Source: Streptomyces capillispiralis (GTDB taxonomy: Bacteria > Actinomycetota > Actinomycetes > Streptomycetales > Streptomycetaceae). Taken from it: a stretch of DNA of 64,000 nucleotides. The DNA lies in contig NZ_VIWV01000001.1 in assembly GCF_007829875.1 (NCBI RefSeq), positions 4,372,501 through 4,436,500 on the forward strand. The letters run 5' to 3'. The notes under the pieces are model-generated. The model saw nothing but the letters and a program-made list of their open reading frames with translations. It did not search any database and had not been told where the DNA came from. Position 1 is the stretch's first letter. The number at the start of each line of letters is the position of its first letter. The translations under genes were made by a program, and so were the position numbers. Positions 25,155 to 33,880 of the stretch are shown here, piece by piece.

Positions 25155-25982
25155 TCAGGCGCTGCGGGCCCAGTCCGGGTCCAGGCGGTCGGCCAGGCCG
25201 GCGGCGGTGAAGGCGGCCCGCAGTTCGTCGCGGCCCTCGGTGAAGTGGGCCCAGCTGTCGTGGTGGGCGGGGACGACACGGCGGGCGTCGAGGATCCGGG
25301 CGGCCTCGGCGGCCTGGGCGCTGTCCAGGACGAGCGGCTCACCGCCGAACAGCATGGGGAAGCGGGGCGCGCCGGCGAAGAGGACGGCGGTGTCCACCGG
25401 GCCGAACCGCCCGGCGATCTCCTTCACCGCGTCGAGCGAGGCGTTGTCGCCGCTGACGTACACCGTGGGCAGGCCCTCGCCGGTCAGGACGAAGCCGACG
25501 ACCTGGCCGGTGAACGGCTCGACGTTCTCGCGCGGGCCGGGGCCGTGGATCGCGGGGACGCCGGTGACGGTCACGGTGCCGCCGCCCGGGCGGTCCAGTT
25601 CGACGGACTCCCAGTCGGCCAGCCCCCTGGCCTTCTCGCCGAGGCGCTGCCCGCCGCCGGGGGTGGTGAGGGTCAGCGGGACGTCGGCGAGCAGGGCGCG
25701 GCCGGAGGTGTCGAGGTTGTCGGCGTGCTCGTCGTGCGAGAGCAGGACCACGTCCACGGGGCCGAGGTCGGCGGGGGAGGCGGCGGCGGGGGCGGTCTTG
25801 GTCAGGGTCGGACCGGCCGACGGGTGGTCGCCGGGGCCGTCGAAGGTCGGGTCGGTCAGGAAGCGCAGGCCGCCGTACTCGAAGAGGACGGTCGGGCCGC
25901 CGAGGGTGCGGACCGGGAAGGGGGTGGAGGCGGAGGGGGTGGTGGTGGAGGGGGTGGAGGAAGGCGCGGGAGAAGACGGCAC
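25155..25982 (-). CDS. Metallo-beta-lactamase-fold hydrolase
   Basis: The protein of about 275 residues has a UlaG-like MBL fold: LFEYGGLRFLTDPTFD, the metal motif LLSHDEHADNLD (His and Asp ligands), PAIHGPG, YVSGDNASLD and VVPAHHDSWAHF. It probably hydrolyses a phosphoester or lactone; no substrate can be inferred. GTG 25982 is preferred because GAGGTG lies 6 bp ahead; a GTG at 25997 is possible. The N-terminus is a Ser/Thr/Pro-rich low-complexity stretch. It is divergent from the CGNR regulator. Confidence 0.88.
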   Translation of the reverse strand: MPSSPAPSSTPSTTTPSASTPFPVRTLGGPTVLFEYGGLRFLTDPTFDGPGDHPSAGPTLTKTAPAAASPADLGPVDVVLLSHDEHADNLDTSGRALLADVPLTLTTPGGGQRLGEKARGLADWESVELDRPGGGTVTVTGVPAIHGPGPRENVEPFTGQVVGFVLTGEGLPTVYVSGDNASLDAVKEIAGRFGPVDTAVLFAGAPRFPMLFGGEPLVLDSAQAAEAARILDARRVVPAHHDSWAHFTEGRDELRAAFTAAGLADRLDPDWARSA

Positions 25983-26035
25983 GAGAGAACACCTCACGGA
26001 TGGATGTGAATGAACCGTGAGATGACTGTAGGCAT

Positions 26036-26069
26036 TTCTCATGGATAGGCGCAAGCCTTACCATGAGAA
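26036..26069. promoter_or_regulatory. Near-perfect 34-bp operator in the MBL/CGNR intergenic region
   Basis: Two 15-bp arms (26036-26050 and 26055-26069) match at 13 of 15 positions around a GCAA centre. The ends are TTCTCATGG and CCATGAGAA. A motif GAACCGTGAG also occurs twice nearby (26012 and 26067). Its position between divergent genes fits autoregulation by the CGNR protein plus control of the hydrolase. Confidence 0.7.
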
Positions 26070-26106
26070 CCGTGAGGAGCCACCTGGACGTGCGAAGGAG
26101 GGCGTG

Positions 26107-26715
26107 ATGGAGGGCGTGATGGAGGCGGTGGCCGAGGAACCCGTCCTGCCGCCCGCCCAGGGCGAGGAGGACCACCTCTCGCTCGCCCTCGTCAACAGCG
26201 CGGTCGCGCTGCCCGGCGGCCACACGGTCGATCTCCTGGGGACGCCCGCGCGGGCCAACCACTGGCTCACGGAGCGCGGTCTCGCGCCGGTCGACGCCGG
26301 TATGCGGGACATGTGCGCGGCCCAGCTGCGGTCGCTGCGCGAACAGATCCGGTCGCTGTTCGCCTCCCGCGCCGAGGAACTGCCCGCCCTGCCCGCCGCC
26401 GTCGCGGCCGTCAACGACGCGATGACCCGCGTCCCCACCGCGCCGCTGTTGCAGTGGGACGCGAAGAGGGGCCCCTACCGGGCCACCCCGCACCCGACCA
26501 CCGCGATCGTCGACCACGCCCTGGCGGCCCTCGCCGCCGACGCCGCCGATCTGCTCACCTCCCCCGCCGCCGAACGCCTCACCGCCTGCGGCTCCACCCC
26601 CTGCAACCGCTACCTGCTCCGCCACGGCCGCCGCCACTGGTGCTCCACCCGGTGCGGCGACCGCGCCCGCGCGGCCCGCGCGTACGCCCGCCGCACCCGG
26701 CGCGACACGGACTGA
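26107..26715 (+). CDS. CGNR zinc-finger transcriptional regulator (ABATE-like N-terminal domain)
   Basis: The 202-residue protein has the two-part CGNR layout. An N-terminal ligand domain (residues about 18-140) includes LALVNSAVALPGGHTVDLLGTP. A C-terminal zinc finger carries CGSTPCNRYLL and HWCSTRCGDRARAARAYARR. It probably controls the divergent MBL hydrolase. The most likely start is ATG 26107, five bases after AAGGAGGG; a second AGGAGGGC-GTGATG copy places an ATG at 26119. An ATG at 26041 lies inside the operator and is unlikely. Confidence 0.85.
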   Translation: MEGVMEAVAEEPVLPPAQGEEDHLSLALVNSAVALPGGHTVDLLGTPARANHWLTERGLAPVDAGMRDMCAAQLRSLREQIRSLFASRAEELPALPAAVAAVNDAMTRVPTAPLLQWDAKRGPYRATPHPTTAIVDHALAALAADAADLLTSPAAERLTACGSTPCNRYLLRHGRRHWCSTRCGDRARAARAYARRTRRDTD

Positions 26716-26814
26716 CCCGCTCCCCGACACGGCACCTTGCCGCGCCGGGGAGCGGCTGAGCGCTGCTCGGGGCGGTGCCTGCCGCGCCCGGCCCCGATGG
26801 GGCTGAGCACGCCC

Positions 26815-27003
26815 GGCCTGGCGCGTGGCCTCCCCGGCCTGGCGCGTGGCCTCCCTGGCCTGGCGCGTGACCTCCCCGGCCTGGCGCGTGACCTCCCCGG
26901 CCCGGCGTGTGGCTTCCCTGGCCTGGCGCGTGACCTCCCCGGCCCGGCGTGTGGCTTCCCTGGCCTGGCGCATGGCCTCCCCGGCCCGGCGTGTGGCTTC
27001 CCT
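26815..27003. repeat. 21-bp minisatellite, nine units of two subtypes
   Basis: Nine head-to-tail 21-bp units run from 26815 to 27003. Subtype A is GGCCTGGCGCGTGGCCTCCC(C) with small variants, and subtype B is GGCCCGGCGTGTGGCTTCCC(T). The order is A A A A B A B A B. The 21-bp period keeps all frames open, giving heptad-like peptides on either strand, but no ribosome site or codon bias supports translation. Confidence 0.9.
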
Positions 27004-27090
27004 GGCGCGGGCGGGGTCGGCGCGGCCCGCGCGTAAGCCCGCCGGATCCGGCCGGGAGGAGTGAGCGCCGGCCGCCGTGCCCGTTCGGCC

Positions 27091-27146
27091 CGCCCGCGAC
27101 CCTCCCCGCCCGCGATCCTCCTCGCCCGCGATCCTCCCCGCCCGCC
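27091..27146. repeat. 16-bp tandem repeats
   Basis: Three to four units of CGCCCGCGATCCTCCC start at 27091, 27107 and 27123, with a degraded copy at 27139. Together with the preceding 21-bp array this suggests local slippage-prone sequence rather than a gene. Confidence 0.75.
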
Positions 27147-27374
27147 CGGCAGCCCTCCCGCGGACCTGCCCGCCCGCGAGTCCGCCTCCCGTGCGGGAGT
27201 GCCCCGGCCGGCCGGGGCGGGCTTCCTGCCCGCCCCGGGCGCCCGTTCCCCGTGCGGGGAGCGCCCCGGGTGGTCCCCGGCCCCCGGGCCGCTCGTGTGA
27301 GACGGTGCGCGGGTGCTTCCGGTGGGGCGGTACCTTCGGTCTCACGCCGACGAGGGCCGATGAGGAGAGTCAAC

Positions 27375-30300
27375 GTGAGCAAGTTCGTGCGGCCCGCCGC
27401 CGAGGGTGCGGACCCGTTCGCCACGGCACGTCTGCGGCGCGGTGTGCTGGACGCCTGGGCCACCAGCCCCGCCCGCTTCCGTGAGGACGCCAACGCGGAG
27501 GAGGACCTCGTCCTCGGCGGGTACCGGGACCGTCTCGTCGTCGAGCTGGCGCAGAACGCCGCCGACGCCGCGGCCCGCGCCGGCGTCCCCGGACGGCTCC
27601 GGCTCACCCTGCGCGACGGGGTGCTCGTCGCCGCCAACACCGGCGCCCCGCTGGACGCGACCGGCGTCGAGTCGCTGTCCACCCTGCGCGCCTCCGCCAA
27701 GCGGGACGCGCCGGACCGGGCGGTGGGGCGGTTCGGCGTCGGCTTCGCGGCCGTCCTCGCCGTCACCGACGAGCCCGCCGTGGTCGGCCGGCACGGCGGA
27801 GTGCGCTGGTCGCTCGCCGAGGCACGCGCACACGCGGGGGACACCGCCCGGCACAGCCCCGGACTCGGGGACGAGATCCGCCGCCGTGACGGCCACGTAC
27901 CGCTGCTGCGGCTCCCCTTCGCCGCCGAGGGCACCGCACCCGACCCCTACGACACGGCCGTCATCCTCCCGCTGCGCGACAGCGCCGCCGCCGGCCTCGC
28001 CGAACGGCTGCTGCACGCCGTCGACGACGCCCTGCTGCTCGCCCTCCCCGGCCTCACCGAGGTCGTCGTGGAGATCGACGACGAGGCGCCCCGCACGCTG
28101 ACCCGCCGCACCGACGGCCCGTTCACCGTGGTCGACGACTCCGGCAACGGCGTCACCCACTGGCGCACCGCCACGGCCCACGGCCCCCTCACCCCCGACC
28201 TGCTCGCCGACCGGCCCGTCGAGGAGCGGCTGCGGCCCCACTGGTCGGTCACCTGGGCCGTCCCCGTCGACGCCGACGGCTCGCCCGCCCGGCCCCGCAC
28301 CAGCCCCGTGCTGCACGCCCCCACCCCCAGCGACGAACCCCTCGGCGTGCCCGCCCTGCTCATCGCCTCCTTCCCGCTGGACTCCACCCGCCGGCACGCC
28401 GCCCCCGGCCCGCTCACCGACTTCCTGGTTCAGCGCGCCGCCGACGCCTACGCCGACCTGCTCGCCCACTGGCGCCCGGTGACCACCGGGATCATCGGCC
28501 TCGTCCCGGGCCCGCTCGGCAAGGGCGAACTGGACGGGGCGCTGCGGCAGGCGGTCCTGGAGCGGCTGCCGCGCACGTCCTTCCTGCCGCCCGCCCTCGA
28601 ACCCCGCGAGCACGACGGCGACTCCGACCTGCCCGAGTCCCTGCGGCCCCGGGACGCCGAGGTCGTCGAGGGCGCGGGCGCGGACACCGTACGGGTGCTG
28701 GCGGAGGTGCTGCCGACGCTGCTGCCCGCCGGTCTGGAACGCCGGGCGGAGCTGCGCACCCTGGGCGTCGCCCGGCTCCCGCTCACCGACGCGATCGACC
28801 GGCTGGCCGGCCTGGAGAAGTCCCCCGCGTGGTGGCGGCGGCTGTACGACAGCCTCGCCGGGGTCGACCCGGACCGGCTGTCCGGGCTGCCCGTGCCGCT
28901 GGCCGGGGGCACCTCCCAGGGCTTCGGCTCCGGGGCGGGCCGCACCACCATCGGGCCCCGTCAGGTGCTGCTGCCCACCCCGGATTCGGCCTCCCTGGAC
29001 GCCTCGCTCCTCGCCCGGCTCGGTCTGAAGGTCGCCCACCCGGACGCCGCCCACCCCCTGCTCGAGAAGCTCGGCGCGCTCCCCGCGACCCCGCGGGCCG
29101 TCCTCACCACCCCGCAGGTGCGGGCCGCCGTCGCCGCGTCCCTCGACGACGAGGGCGCGCTGAACTGGGAGGAGGAGGCCCCGGACGCCGAGGAACTCGC
29201 CGACACCGTCCTCGGCCTGGTGCGCGACGCCGGACTGGAACCCGGCGACGAGCCCTGGCTGGGCGCCCTCGCCCTGCCCGACGAGGACGGCGAGCTGTCG
29301 CCCGCCTGCGAACTCGTCTTCCCCGGCGGCCCGTTCGCGCGGGTCATGCGGGAGGGCGAACTGGCCGCGGTGGACGCCGAGCTGGCCGAGAAGTGGGGCG
29401 AGCAGCCGCTCGCCGCCTGCGGGGTGCTGGTGGACTTCGCGCTGATCCGCGCCACCGACGTGGTCCTCGACCCGGACGAACTGGAGCCCCGGGAGGGCGA
29501 CTTCGCCGAGCCGGACGACGCCGGGCTGCTGGACGCCGTGGACGTGTGGAGCGAGGACGTCCTCGACCGCTTCCCGGACAGCCCCGTCCCGCCGGTCGCC
29601 ACCGAGATCGTCGCCGTGCGCGACCTGGACCTCGTGGACGACGACCGCTGGCCCGAGGCCCTCGCCCTGCTGTCGCGCCCCCCGCTGCGCGACGCCCTCG
29701 TGGAGCCTGTGCGGATCCTGCTGCACGACGGCACCCACGAGGTCGTACGGCCGTACACCGCCTGGTGGCTGCGCGGGCACCCGGTGCTCGGCGGGCGCCG
29801 CCCGGCCGGACTGCGCGCGTCCGGCGGCGACCCGCTGCTGCGCGGCCTGTACGACGAGGCCGACGCGACCGGGTTCGAGGACGAGCAGGTGCTGCGGGCG
29901 CTGGGCGTACGCACCTCGGTGGCCGCGCTCCTCGACGAGCCCGGCGGCGCGGCGGAGCTGCTGGACCGCCTCGCCGACCCGGACCGCCCGGTCACGGCCG
30001 CGCAGCTGCACGCCCTGTACGGGGCGCTGGCCGAGCTGGACCCCGAGCAGGTGACCCTGCCGGACGAGGTGCGGGCCGTGGTCGACGGCCGGGTGGAGGT
30101 GGTGGACGCGGCCGACGCGGTCGTCGTCGACTCGCCCGACCTGCTGCCGTTCACCTCCGGGGTGCCGCTGCTGCCCGTACCGCCGTCCCGTGCCGTCGAG
30201 CTGGCCGAGCTATTCCAGGTGCGGCGGCTGAGCGAGTCCGTCACCGGGCAGGTCGACTCCGAGGGCACGGAGCACGACGTACCGGAGCCGGTGCGGGTGC

Positions 30301-30536
30301 TGCTCGGGCCGCGCACCCCGGTCTCGTACGTGGAGCACGAGGAGCTCGTCGTCGACGGCGTGGAGATCGACTGGCGGCTGACGAACGACGGCGTGCCGCA
30401 CGCCGCGACGCTGGAGGGCGTGGCGGCGGGGCTCGCCTGGGCGGCGGGCCAGTGGCCGCGGCGCTTCGAGGTCGCGGCGCTGCTGGAGGACCCGTCCCGC
30501 ACGGAGGAACTGGCCCGGGACCGCTGGTTCGACTGA
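27375..30536 (+). CDS. Sacsin/Hsp90-like GHKL ATPase domain protein
   Basis: This 1053-residue protein has an N-terminal GHKL ATPase related to the sacsin/Hsp90 nucleotide fold: N-box VELAQNAADAA (Asn about 61, Asp about 64), LVAANTGAPL and the Gly-rich lid GRFGVGFAAVL (about 118-128). The remaining 850 residues are helical and acidic, with no membrane segment. Streptomyces carry such genes widely; a chaperone-like or defence-like role is only inferred. GTG 27375 has GAGGAGAG 6 bp upstream; ATG 27360 is less likely. It stands alone. Confidence 0.85.
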   Translation: MSKFVRPAAEGADPFATARLRRGVLDAWATSPARFREDANAEEDLVLGGYRDRLVVELAQNAADAAARAGVPGRLRLTLRDGVLVAANTGAPLDATGVESLSTLRASAKRDAPDRAVGRFGVGFAAVLAVTDEPAVVGRHGGVRWSLAEARAHAGDTARHSPGLGDEIRRRDGHVPLLRLPFAAEGTAPDPYDTAVILPLRDSAAAGLAERLLHAVDDALLLALPGLTEVVVEIDDEAPRTLTRRTDGPFTVVDDSGNGVTHWRTATAHGPLTPDLLADRPVEERLRPHWSVTWAVPVDADGSPARPRTSPVLHAPTPSDEPLGVPALLIASFPLDSTRRHAAPGPLTDFLVQRAADAYADLLAHWRPVTTGIIGLVPGPLGKGELDGALRQAVLERLPRTSFLPPALEPREHDGDSDLPESLRPRDAEVVEGAGADTVRVLAEVLPTLLPAGLERRAELRTLGVARLPLTDAIDRLAGLEKSPAWWRRLYDSLAGVDPDRLSGLPVPLAGGTSQGFGSGAGRTTIGPRQVLLPTPDSASLDASLLARLGLKVAHPDAAHPLLEKLGALPATPRAVLTTPQVRAAVAASLDDEGALNWEEEAPDAEELADTVLGLVRDAGLEPGDEPWLGALALPDEDGELSPACELVFPGGPFARVMREGELAAVDAELAEKWGEQPLAACGVLVDFALIRATDVVLDPDELEPREGDFAEPDDAGLLDAVDVWSEDVLDRFPDSPVPPVATEIVAVRDLDLVDDDRWPEALALLSRPPLRDALVEPVRILLHDGTHEVVRPYTAWWLRGHPVLGGRRPAGLRASGGDPLLRGLYDEADATGFEDEQVLRALGVRTSVAALLDEPGGAAELLDRLADPDRPVTAAQLHALYGALAELDPEQVTLPDEVRAVVDGRVEVVDAADAVVVDSPDLLPFTSGVPLLPVPPSRAVELAELFQVRRLSESVTGQVDSEGTEHDVPEPVRVLLGPRTPVSYVEHEELVVDGVEIDWRLTNDGVPHAATLEGVAAGLAWAAGQWPRRFEVAALLEDPSRTEELARDRWFD

Positions 30537-30599
30537 GAGCGACACCATCCGCACATGTTCTCCACCTCGCGTACAACCATTCGTGCGCGTGGTGGATCT

Positions 30600-30628
30600 G
30601 ATCACGCGAGTCAACAGACTCCATGATC
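30600..30628. promoter_or_regulatory. Two-part dyad upstream of exported peptide
   Basis: GATCA...GATC outer arms and GAGTC/GACTC inner arms surround AACA in a 29-bp symmetrical element, 76 bp before the exported peptide start. It may be an operator or a terminator of the ATPase gene. Confidence 0.45.
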
Positions 30629-30704
30629 ACTCGGGACCCCGTGCCGACGACGAGCCGTTGGAAACGACCAGAGCCGGGGTCCCCTTTCTCCACTTGGGGA
30701 ACGC

Positions 30705-30923
30705 ATGCGCATCCGAGCCACCGTGGCCGCCGTCTCCGGCGCCCTGGCCCTCACCGCCCTCGCCGTTCCGGCCGCGCAGGCCGACGCCATCACGAGCAAC
30801 AGCACGGGCAACCTGTCCACCACCGTCACGGCCACGGTCGACGGCTACTACCGCTACTCCTTCGCGGGCACCTCGACCACCCCGGCCGTCAACGCCGCCG
30901 GTGACTTCGTCGACGTGCAGTAG
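30705..30923 (+). CDS. Small secreted protein, 72 residues
   Basis: The sequence has a clear signal peptide (MRIRATVAAVSGALALTALAVPAAQA, cleavage after residue 26) and a 46-residue mature part rich in Thr, Ser, Gly and Tyr, ending AGDFVDVQ. The C-terminus resembles the end of longer secreted Streptomyces proteins with DGYYRYSFAG segments, so this may be a shortened member. ATG start with GGGGAACGC upstream. Its stop is 13 bp from the convergent P-type ATPase stop. Confidence 0.75.
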   Translation: MRIRATVAAVSGALALTALAVPAAQADAITSNSTGNLSTTVTATVDGYYRYSFAGTSTTPAVNAAGDFVDVQ

Positions 30924-30935
30924 CCCTCGCCCGCC

Positions 30936-33341
30936 CTAAGCGGGGACGCGGCGGTCCACCCACCTCCACAGGATGTCCAGGGTGGCCGCCGCCACCACCG
31001 CGATCCCCGTCGCGACCCACGGCATGGTCATGCCCACCAGCTTCAACGCGAAGAAGTCCTGCAACCACGGCACCACCAGCACCAGCACGAAGCCCGCACC
31101 CATCGCCGCGACCAGCCCGACCCGCCACCAGGTGTACGGGCGGGCGATGATCGCCAGGACCCAGATCGAGATCAGGAACAGCGTCAGCGTCGCCGCGCTC
31201 GTCTCCGCCGCCAGCGCGCCCTCGCCGTCGTAGTGCCCCCGGGCGATCAGATACGTGGCGAAGGTCGCCACCGCCGCCAGCACTCCGCCCGGGATCGCGT
31301 ACCGCATGACCCGCCGCACGAAGTGCGGACGCGGCCGCTCCTTGTTGGGGGCCAGCGCCAGGAAGAACGCGGGGACGCCGATGGTCAGCGTGGACAGCAG
31401 GGTCAGGTGCCGCGGCAGGAACGGGTACTCCACCTGCGAGCACACCACCAGCACCGCCAGCAGCACCGAGTACACCGTCTTCACCAGGAACAGCGTGGCG
31501 ACCCGGGTGATGTTGCCGATCACCCGGCGCCCCTCCGCCACCACCGACGGCAGCGTGGCGAAGCTGTTGTTCAGCAGCACGATCTGCGCGACCGCCCGCG
31601 TGGCCTCCGAACCGGAGCCCATCGCCACGCCGATGTCGGCGTCCTTCAGCGCCAGCACGTCGTTCACGCCGTCCCCGGTCATCGCGACCGTGTGGCCGTG
31701 CGACTGGAGCGCGCCCACCATGGTCCGCTTCTGCTGCGGGGTGACCCGCCCGAACACCGTGCCCCGGTCCAGCGCCTCGGCCATGGCGTCCCGGTCGGCG
31801 GGCAGCCGGCGCGCGTCCACCGTCGTACCGGACAGGCCCAGCTTGGACGCGACCGCCCCGACCGACACCGCGTTGTCGCCGGAGATCACCTTGGCGCGGA
31901 CGTCCTGCTCGGCGAAGTAGCGCAGGGTGTCGGCCGCGTCGGGCCGCAGCCGCTGCTCCAGCACCACCAGCGCGGCCGGCCGTACGTCCTTGGCGGCGTC
32001 GGGGTCGTCGACGTCCACGCCGGGGCGGACCCGGGCCAGCAGCAGCACCCGCAGCCCCTGCTCGTTCATCCGGTCGGTCTCGTCCAGTGCCGGGTCGTCG
32101 GGGTCGAGGAGCACGTCGGGCGCCCCCAGCAGCCAGGTGACGCTCCCGGCGCCCGCCGGGCCCTCCTCGAAGGTCGCGCCGCTGTACTTGCGGGCGGAGG
32201 AGAAGGGCAGGGTGTCGGTGGGGCGCCAGTCGCCGTCGTGGGGGTAGGCGTCGATGATCGCCTTCAGGGAGGCGTTGGGCCGCGGATCGGCCGCGCCGAG
32301 CGCCCCCAGTACCCGGCGCACGTACGTCCCGTCGCCGTCGCCGAGCACCCGCAGCCCGGTGACGTCCATGCCGCCCTCGGTGAGGGTGCCGGTCTTGTCC
32401 AGGCAGACCGTGTCGACGCGGGCCAGCCCCTCGATCGCGGGCAGTTCCTGCACCAGGCACTGCTTGCGTCCCAGCCGGATCACCCCGACCGCGAAGGCGA
32501 TCGAGGTGAGCAGGACCAGCCCCTCGGGGACCATCGGGACGATGCCGCCGACCGTGCGGGCGACGGAGTCCTTCAGCTCGTTGTCCTTGACGACGAGCTG
32601 GCTGATGATCAGGCCGATCGCGGTCGGGACCATCATCCACGTCACGTACTTGAGGATCGTGGAGATGCCGGAGCGCAGCTCGGAGTGGACCAGCGTGAAC
32701 CGGGACGCCTCCTCGGCGAGCTGTGCCGCGTACGCCTCGCGCCCCACCCTGGTCGCCTGGAACGAGCCGCCGCCCGCGACCACGAAACTGCCCGACATGA
32801 CCTGGTCACCGGGGAGCTTCGGCACCGGATCGGCCTCGCCGGTGAGCAGGGACTCGTCGATCTCCAGGCCGTCCGTCCCCACGCACACCCCGTCGACGAC
32901 GACCTTGTCGCCCGGCCCGATCTCGATCAGGTCGTCCAGCACGATCTCGGCGGTGCCGACCTCGGCGGACACCCCGTCCCGGCGCACCGTGGGCCGCACC
33001 TCGCCGATCAGCGCGAGGGAGTCGAGGGTCTTCTTCGCCCGCCACTCCTGGAAGATGCCGATGCCGGTGTTGGCGAGGATGACGAACCCGAACAGGCTGT
33101 CCTGGATGGGCGCGACCACCAGCATGATCACCCAGAGCACACCGATGATCGCGTTGAACCGGGTGAGGACGTTGGCGCGGACGATCTCCGCCAGGGACCG
33201 GCTGCTGCGCACCGGCACGTCGTTGACCTGCCCGCGCGTCACCCGGTCGGCCACTTCCGCGGAGGTCAGCCCGGTCACCGGGGAGGTGACCGTGGCCGGC
33301 TGTGCGGCATCGACCCGGTCGCCCGCCTGGAGATGCGTCAT
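30936..33341 (-). CDS. Cation-transporting P-type ATPase (P2-like, CtpE type)
   Basis: The 801-residue pump has all core motifs: actuator LLTGEADP, membrane helix motif PMVPEGL (269-275), phosphorylation site DKTGT (Asp about 315), and hinge TGDGVNDVLALKDADIGVAMGSGSEA. About ten membrane helices are visible. The PMVPEGL motif, rather than CPC, excludes a heavy-metal P1B pump and resembles calcium/monovalent-cation CtpE-like ATPases. ATG 33341. No metal-binding N-terminal domain. It is probably an ion exporter or uptake pump for Ca2+ or a related cation. Confidence 0.92.
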   Translation of the reverse strand: MTHLQAGDRVDAAQPATVTSPVTGLTSAEVADRVTRGQVNDVPVRSSRSLAEIVRANVLTRFNAIIGVLWVIMLVVAPIQDSLFGFVILANTGIGIFQEWRAKKTLDSLALIGEVRPTVRRDGVSAEVGTAEIVLDDLIEIGPGDKVVVDGVCVGTDGLEIDESLLTGEADPVPKLPGDQVMSGSFVVAGGGSFQATRVGREAYAAQLAEEASRFTLVHSELRSGISTILKYVTWMMVPTAIGLIISQLVVKDNELKDSVARTVGGIVPMVPEGLVLLTSIAFAVGVIRLGRKQCLVQELPAIEGLARVDTVCLDKTGTLTEGGMDVTGLRVLGDGDGTYVRRVLGALGAADPRPNASLKAIIDAYPHDGDWRPTDTLPFSSARKYSGATFEEGPAGAGSVTWLLGAPDVLLDPDDPALDETDRMNEQGLRVLLLARVRPGVDVDDPDAAKDVRPAALVVLEQRLRPDAADTLRYFAEQDVRAKVISGDNAVSVGAVASKLGLSGTTVDARRLPADRDAMAEALDRGTVFGRVTPQQKRTMVGALQSHGHTVAMTGDGVNDVLALKDADIGVAMGSGSEATRAVAQIVLLNNSFATLPSVVAEGRRVIGNITRVATLFLVKTVYSVLLAVLVVCSQVEYPFLPRHLTLLSTLTIGVPAFFLALAPNKERPRPHFVRRVMRYAIPGGVLAAVATFATYLIARGHYDGEGALAAETSAATLTLFLISIWVLAIIARPYTWWRVGLVAAMGAGFVLVLVVPWLQDFFALKLVGMTMPWVATGIAVVAAATLDILWRWVDRRVPA

Positions 33342-33499
33342 GCATTCGACGGTACGTGCGGATTCGGGGGTTCACCCACCCGATGGGCGGAAGATCCGAC
33401 CTGGGGAGGACGGCCGTAGTGCCGTGGTCGTACGGCGGTGGCGGGCACGGCCGTTGGGGGTCGGCCGGGCGAGGGACCGCCTCCGTGGACCGGGCGGTG

Positions 33500-33808
33500 T
33501 CAGTCGGCGGAGGGGGCGGGCGACTGGTCCGGCACCGGATGGGCGCCGGCTTCCGCCGCCCGCGCCCGCTTGATCGCGGCGTCGCGCCTGCGGACGTACC
33601 AGATGCCGATGAAGCCGAGCCCGCCGCCGGCCAGGCAGGTCCACAGCCACCAGGTGTGGCCGTGGTCGTCGAACCAGCCGTAGAAGGGCAGCTGGACGAG
33701 GAACAGGGCGAACCAGATGACCGTGCCGCCGATGATGGTGCCGACCACCGGGCCCTCCAGGGGCTCCGGCGCCTCGTGCCTGGTGGGTTCCGTAAAAAGC
33801 CCTGTCAT
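33500..33808 (-). CDS. DUF2530 membrane protein
   Basis: The 102-residue protein has two membrane helices (about residues 22-44, GTIIGGTVIWFALFLVQLPF, and 52-70, WLWTCLAGGGLGFIGIWYV) with a DDHGH loop between them. This matches DUF2530 actinobacterial proteins of unknown function. A basic helix (RRRDAAIKRARAAEAG) follows. It lies 158 bp upstream of the P-type ATPase on the same strand but without clear coupling. Confidence 0.85.
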   Translation of the reverse strand: MTGLFTEPTRHEAPEPLEGPVVGTIIGGTVIWFALFLVQLPFYGWFDDHGHTWWLWTCLAGGGLGFIGIWYVRRRDAAIKRARAAEAGAHPVPDQSPAPSAD

Positions 33809-33880
33809 GCGGACAGCTTACGAGGGACGGCCCGAGTGAGGCGTGTCGCATTGGCCACGCGGGTCTACGCGCGGAGATAG

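Larger units (their letters stand above)
26716..27374. other. 659-bp gene-free region with two repeat arrays
   Basis: I find no convincing gene here. Both strands are open for long stretches only because of the extreme GC content and repeat periodicity. It contains the 21-bp array at 26815-27003 and a 16-bp array at 27091-27146. A GAGGAGAG ribosome site near 27362 belongs to the following gene. Confidence 0.7.

Noticed and set aside
26041..26106. Longer N-terminus for the CGNR regulator from ATG 26041
   Set aside because: That ATG lies inside the operator palindrome with no ribosome site, and the SD copies point to 26107 or 26119.
26737..27036. Plus-strand frame encoding GLARGLP-type repeats
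   Set aside because: The peptide follows entirely from the 21-bp repeat; no Shine-Dalgarno or family similarity supports translation.
25339..27345. A 668-residue open frame on the minus strand spanning the 21-bp repeats
   Set aside because: It lies antisense to the CGNR and MBL genes, lacks a ribosome site and shows only low-complexity residues. The repeat period and GC content keep it open by chance.
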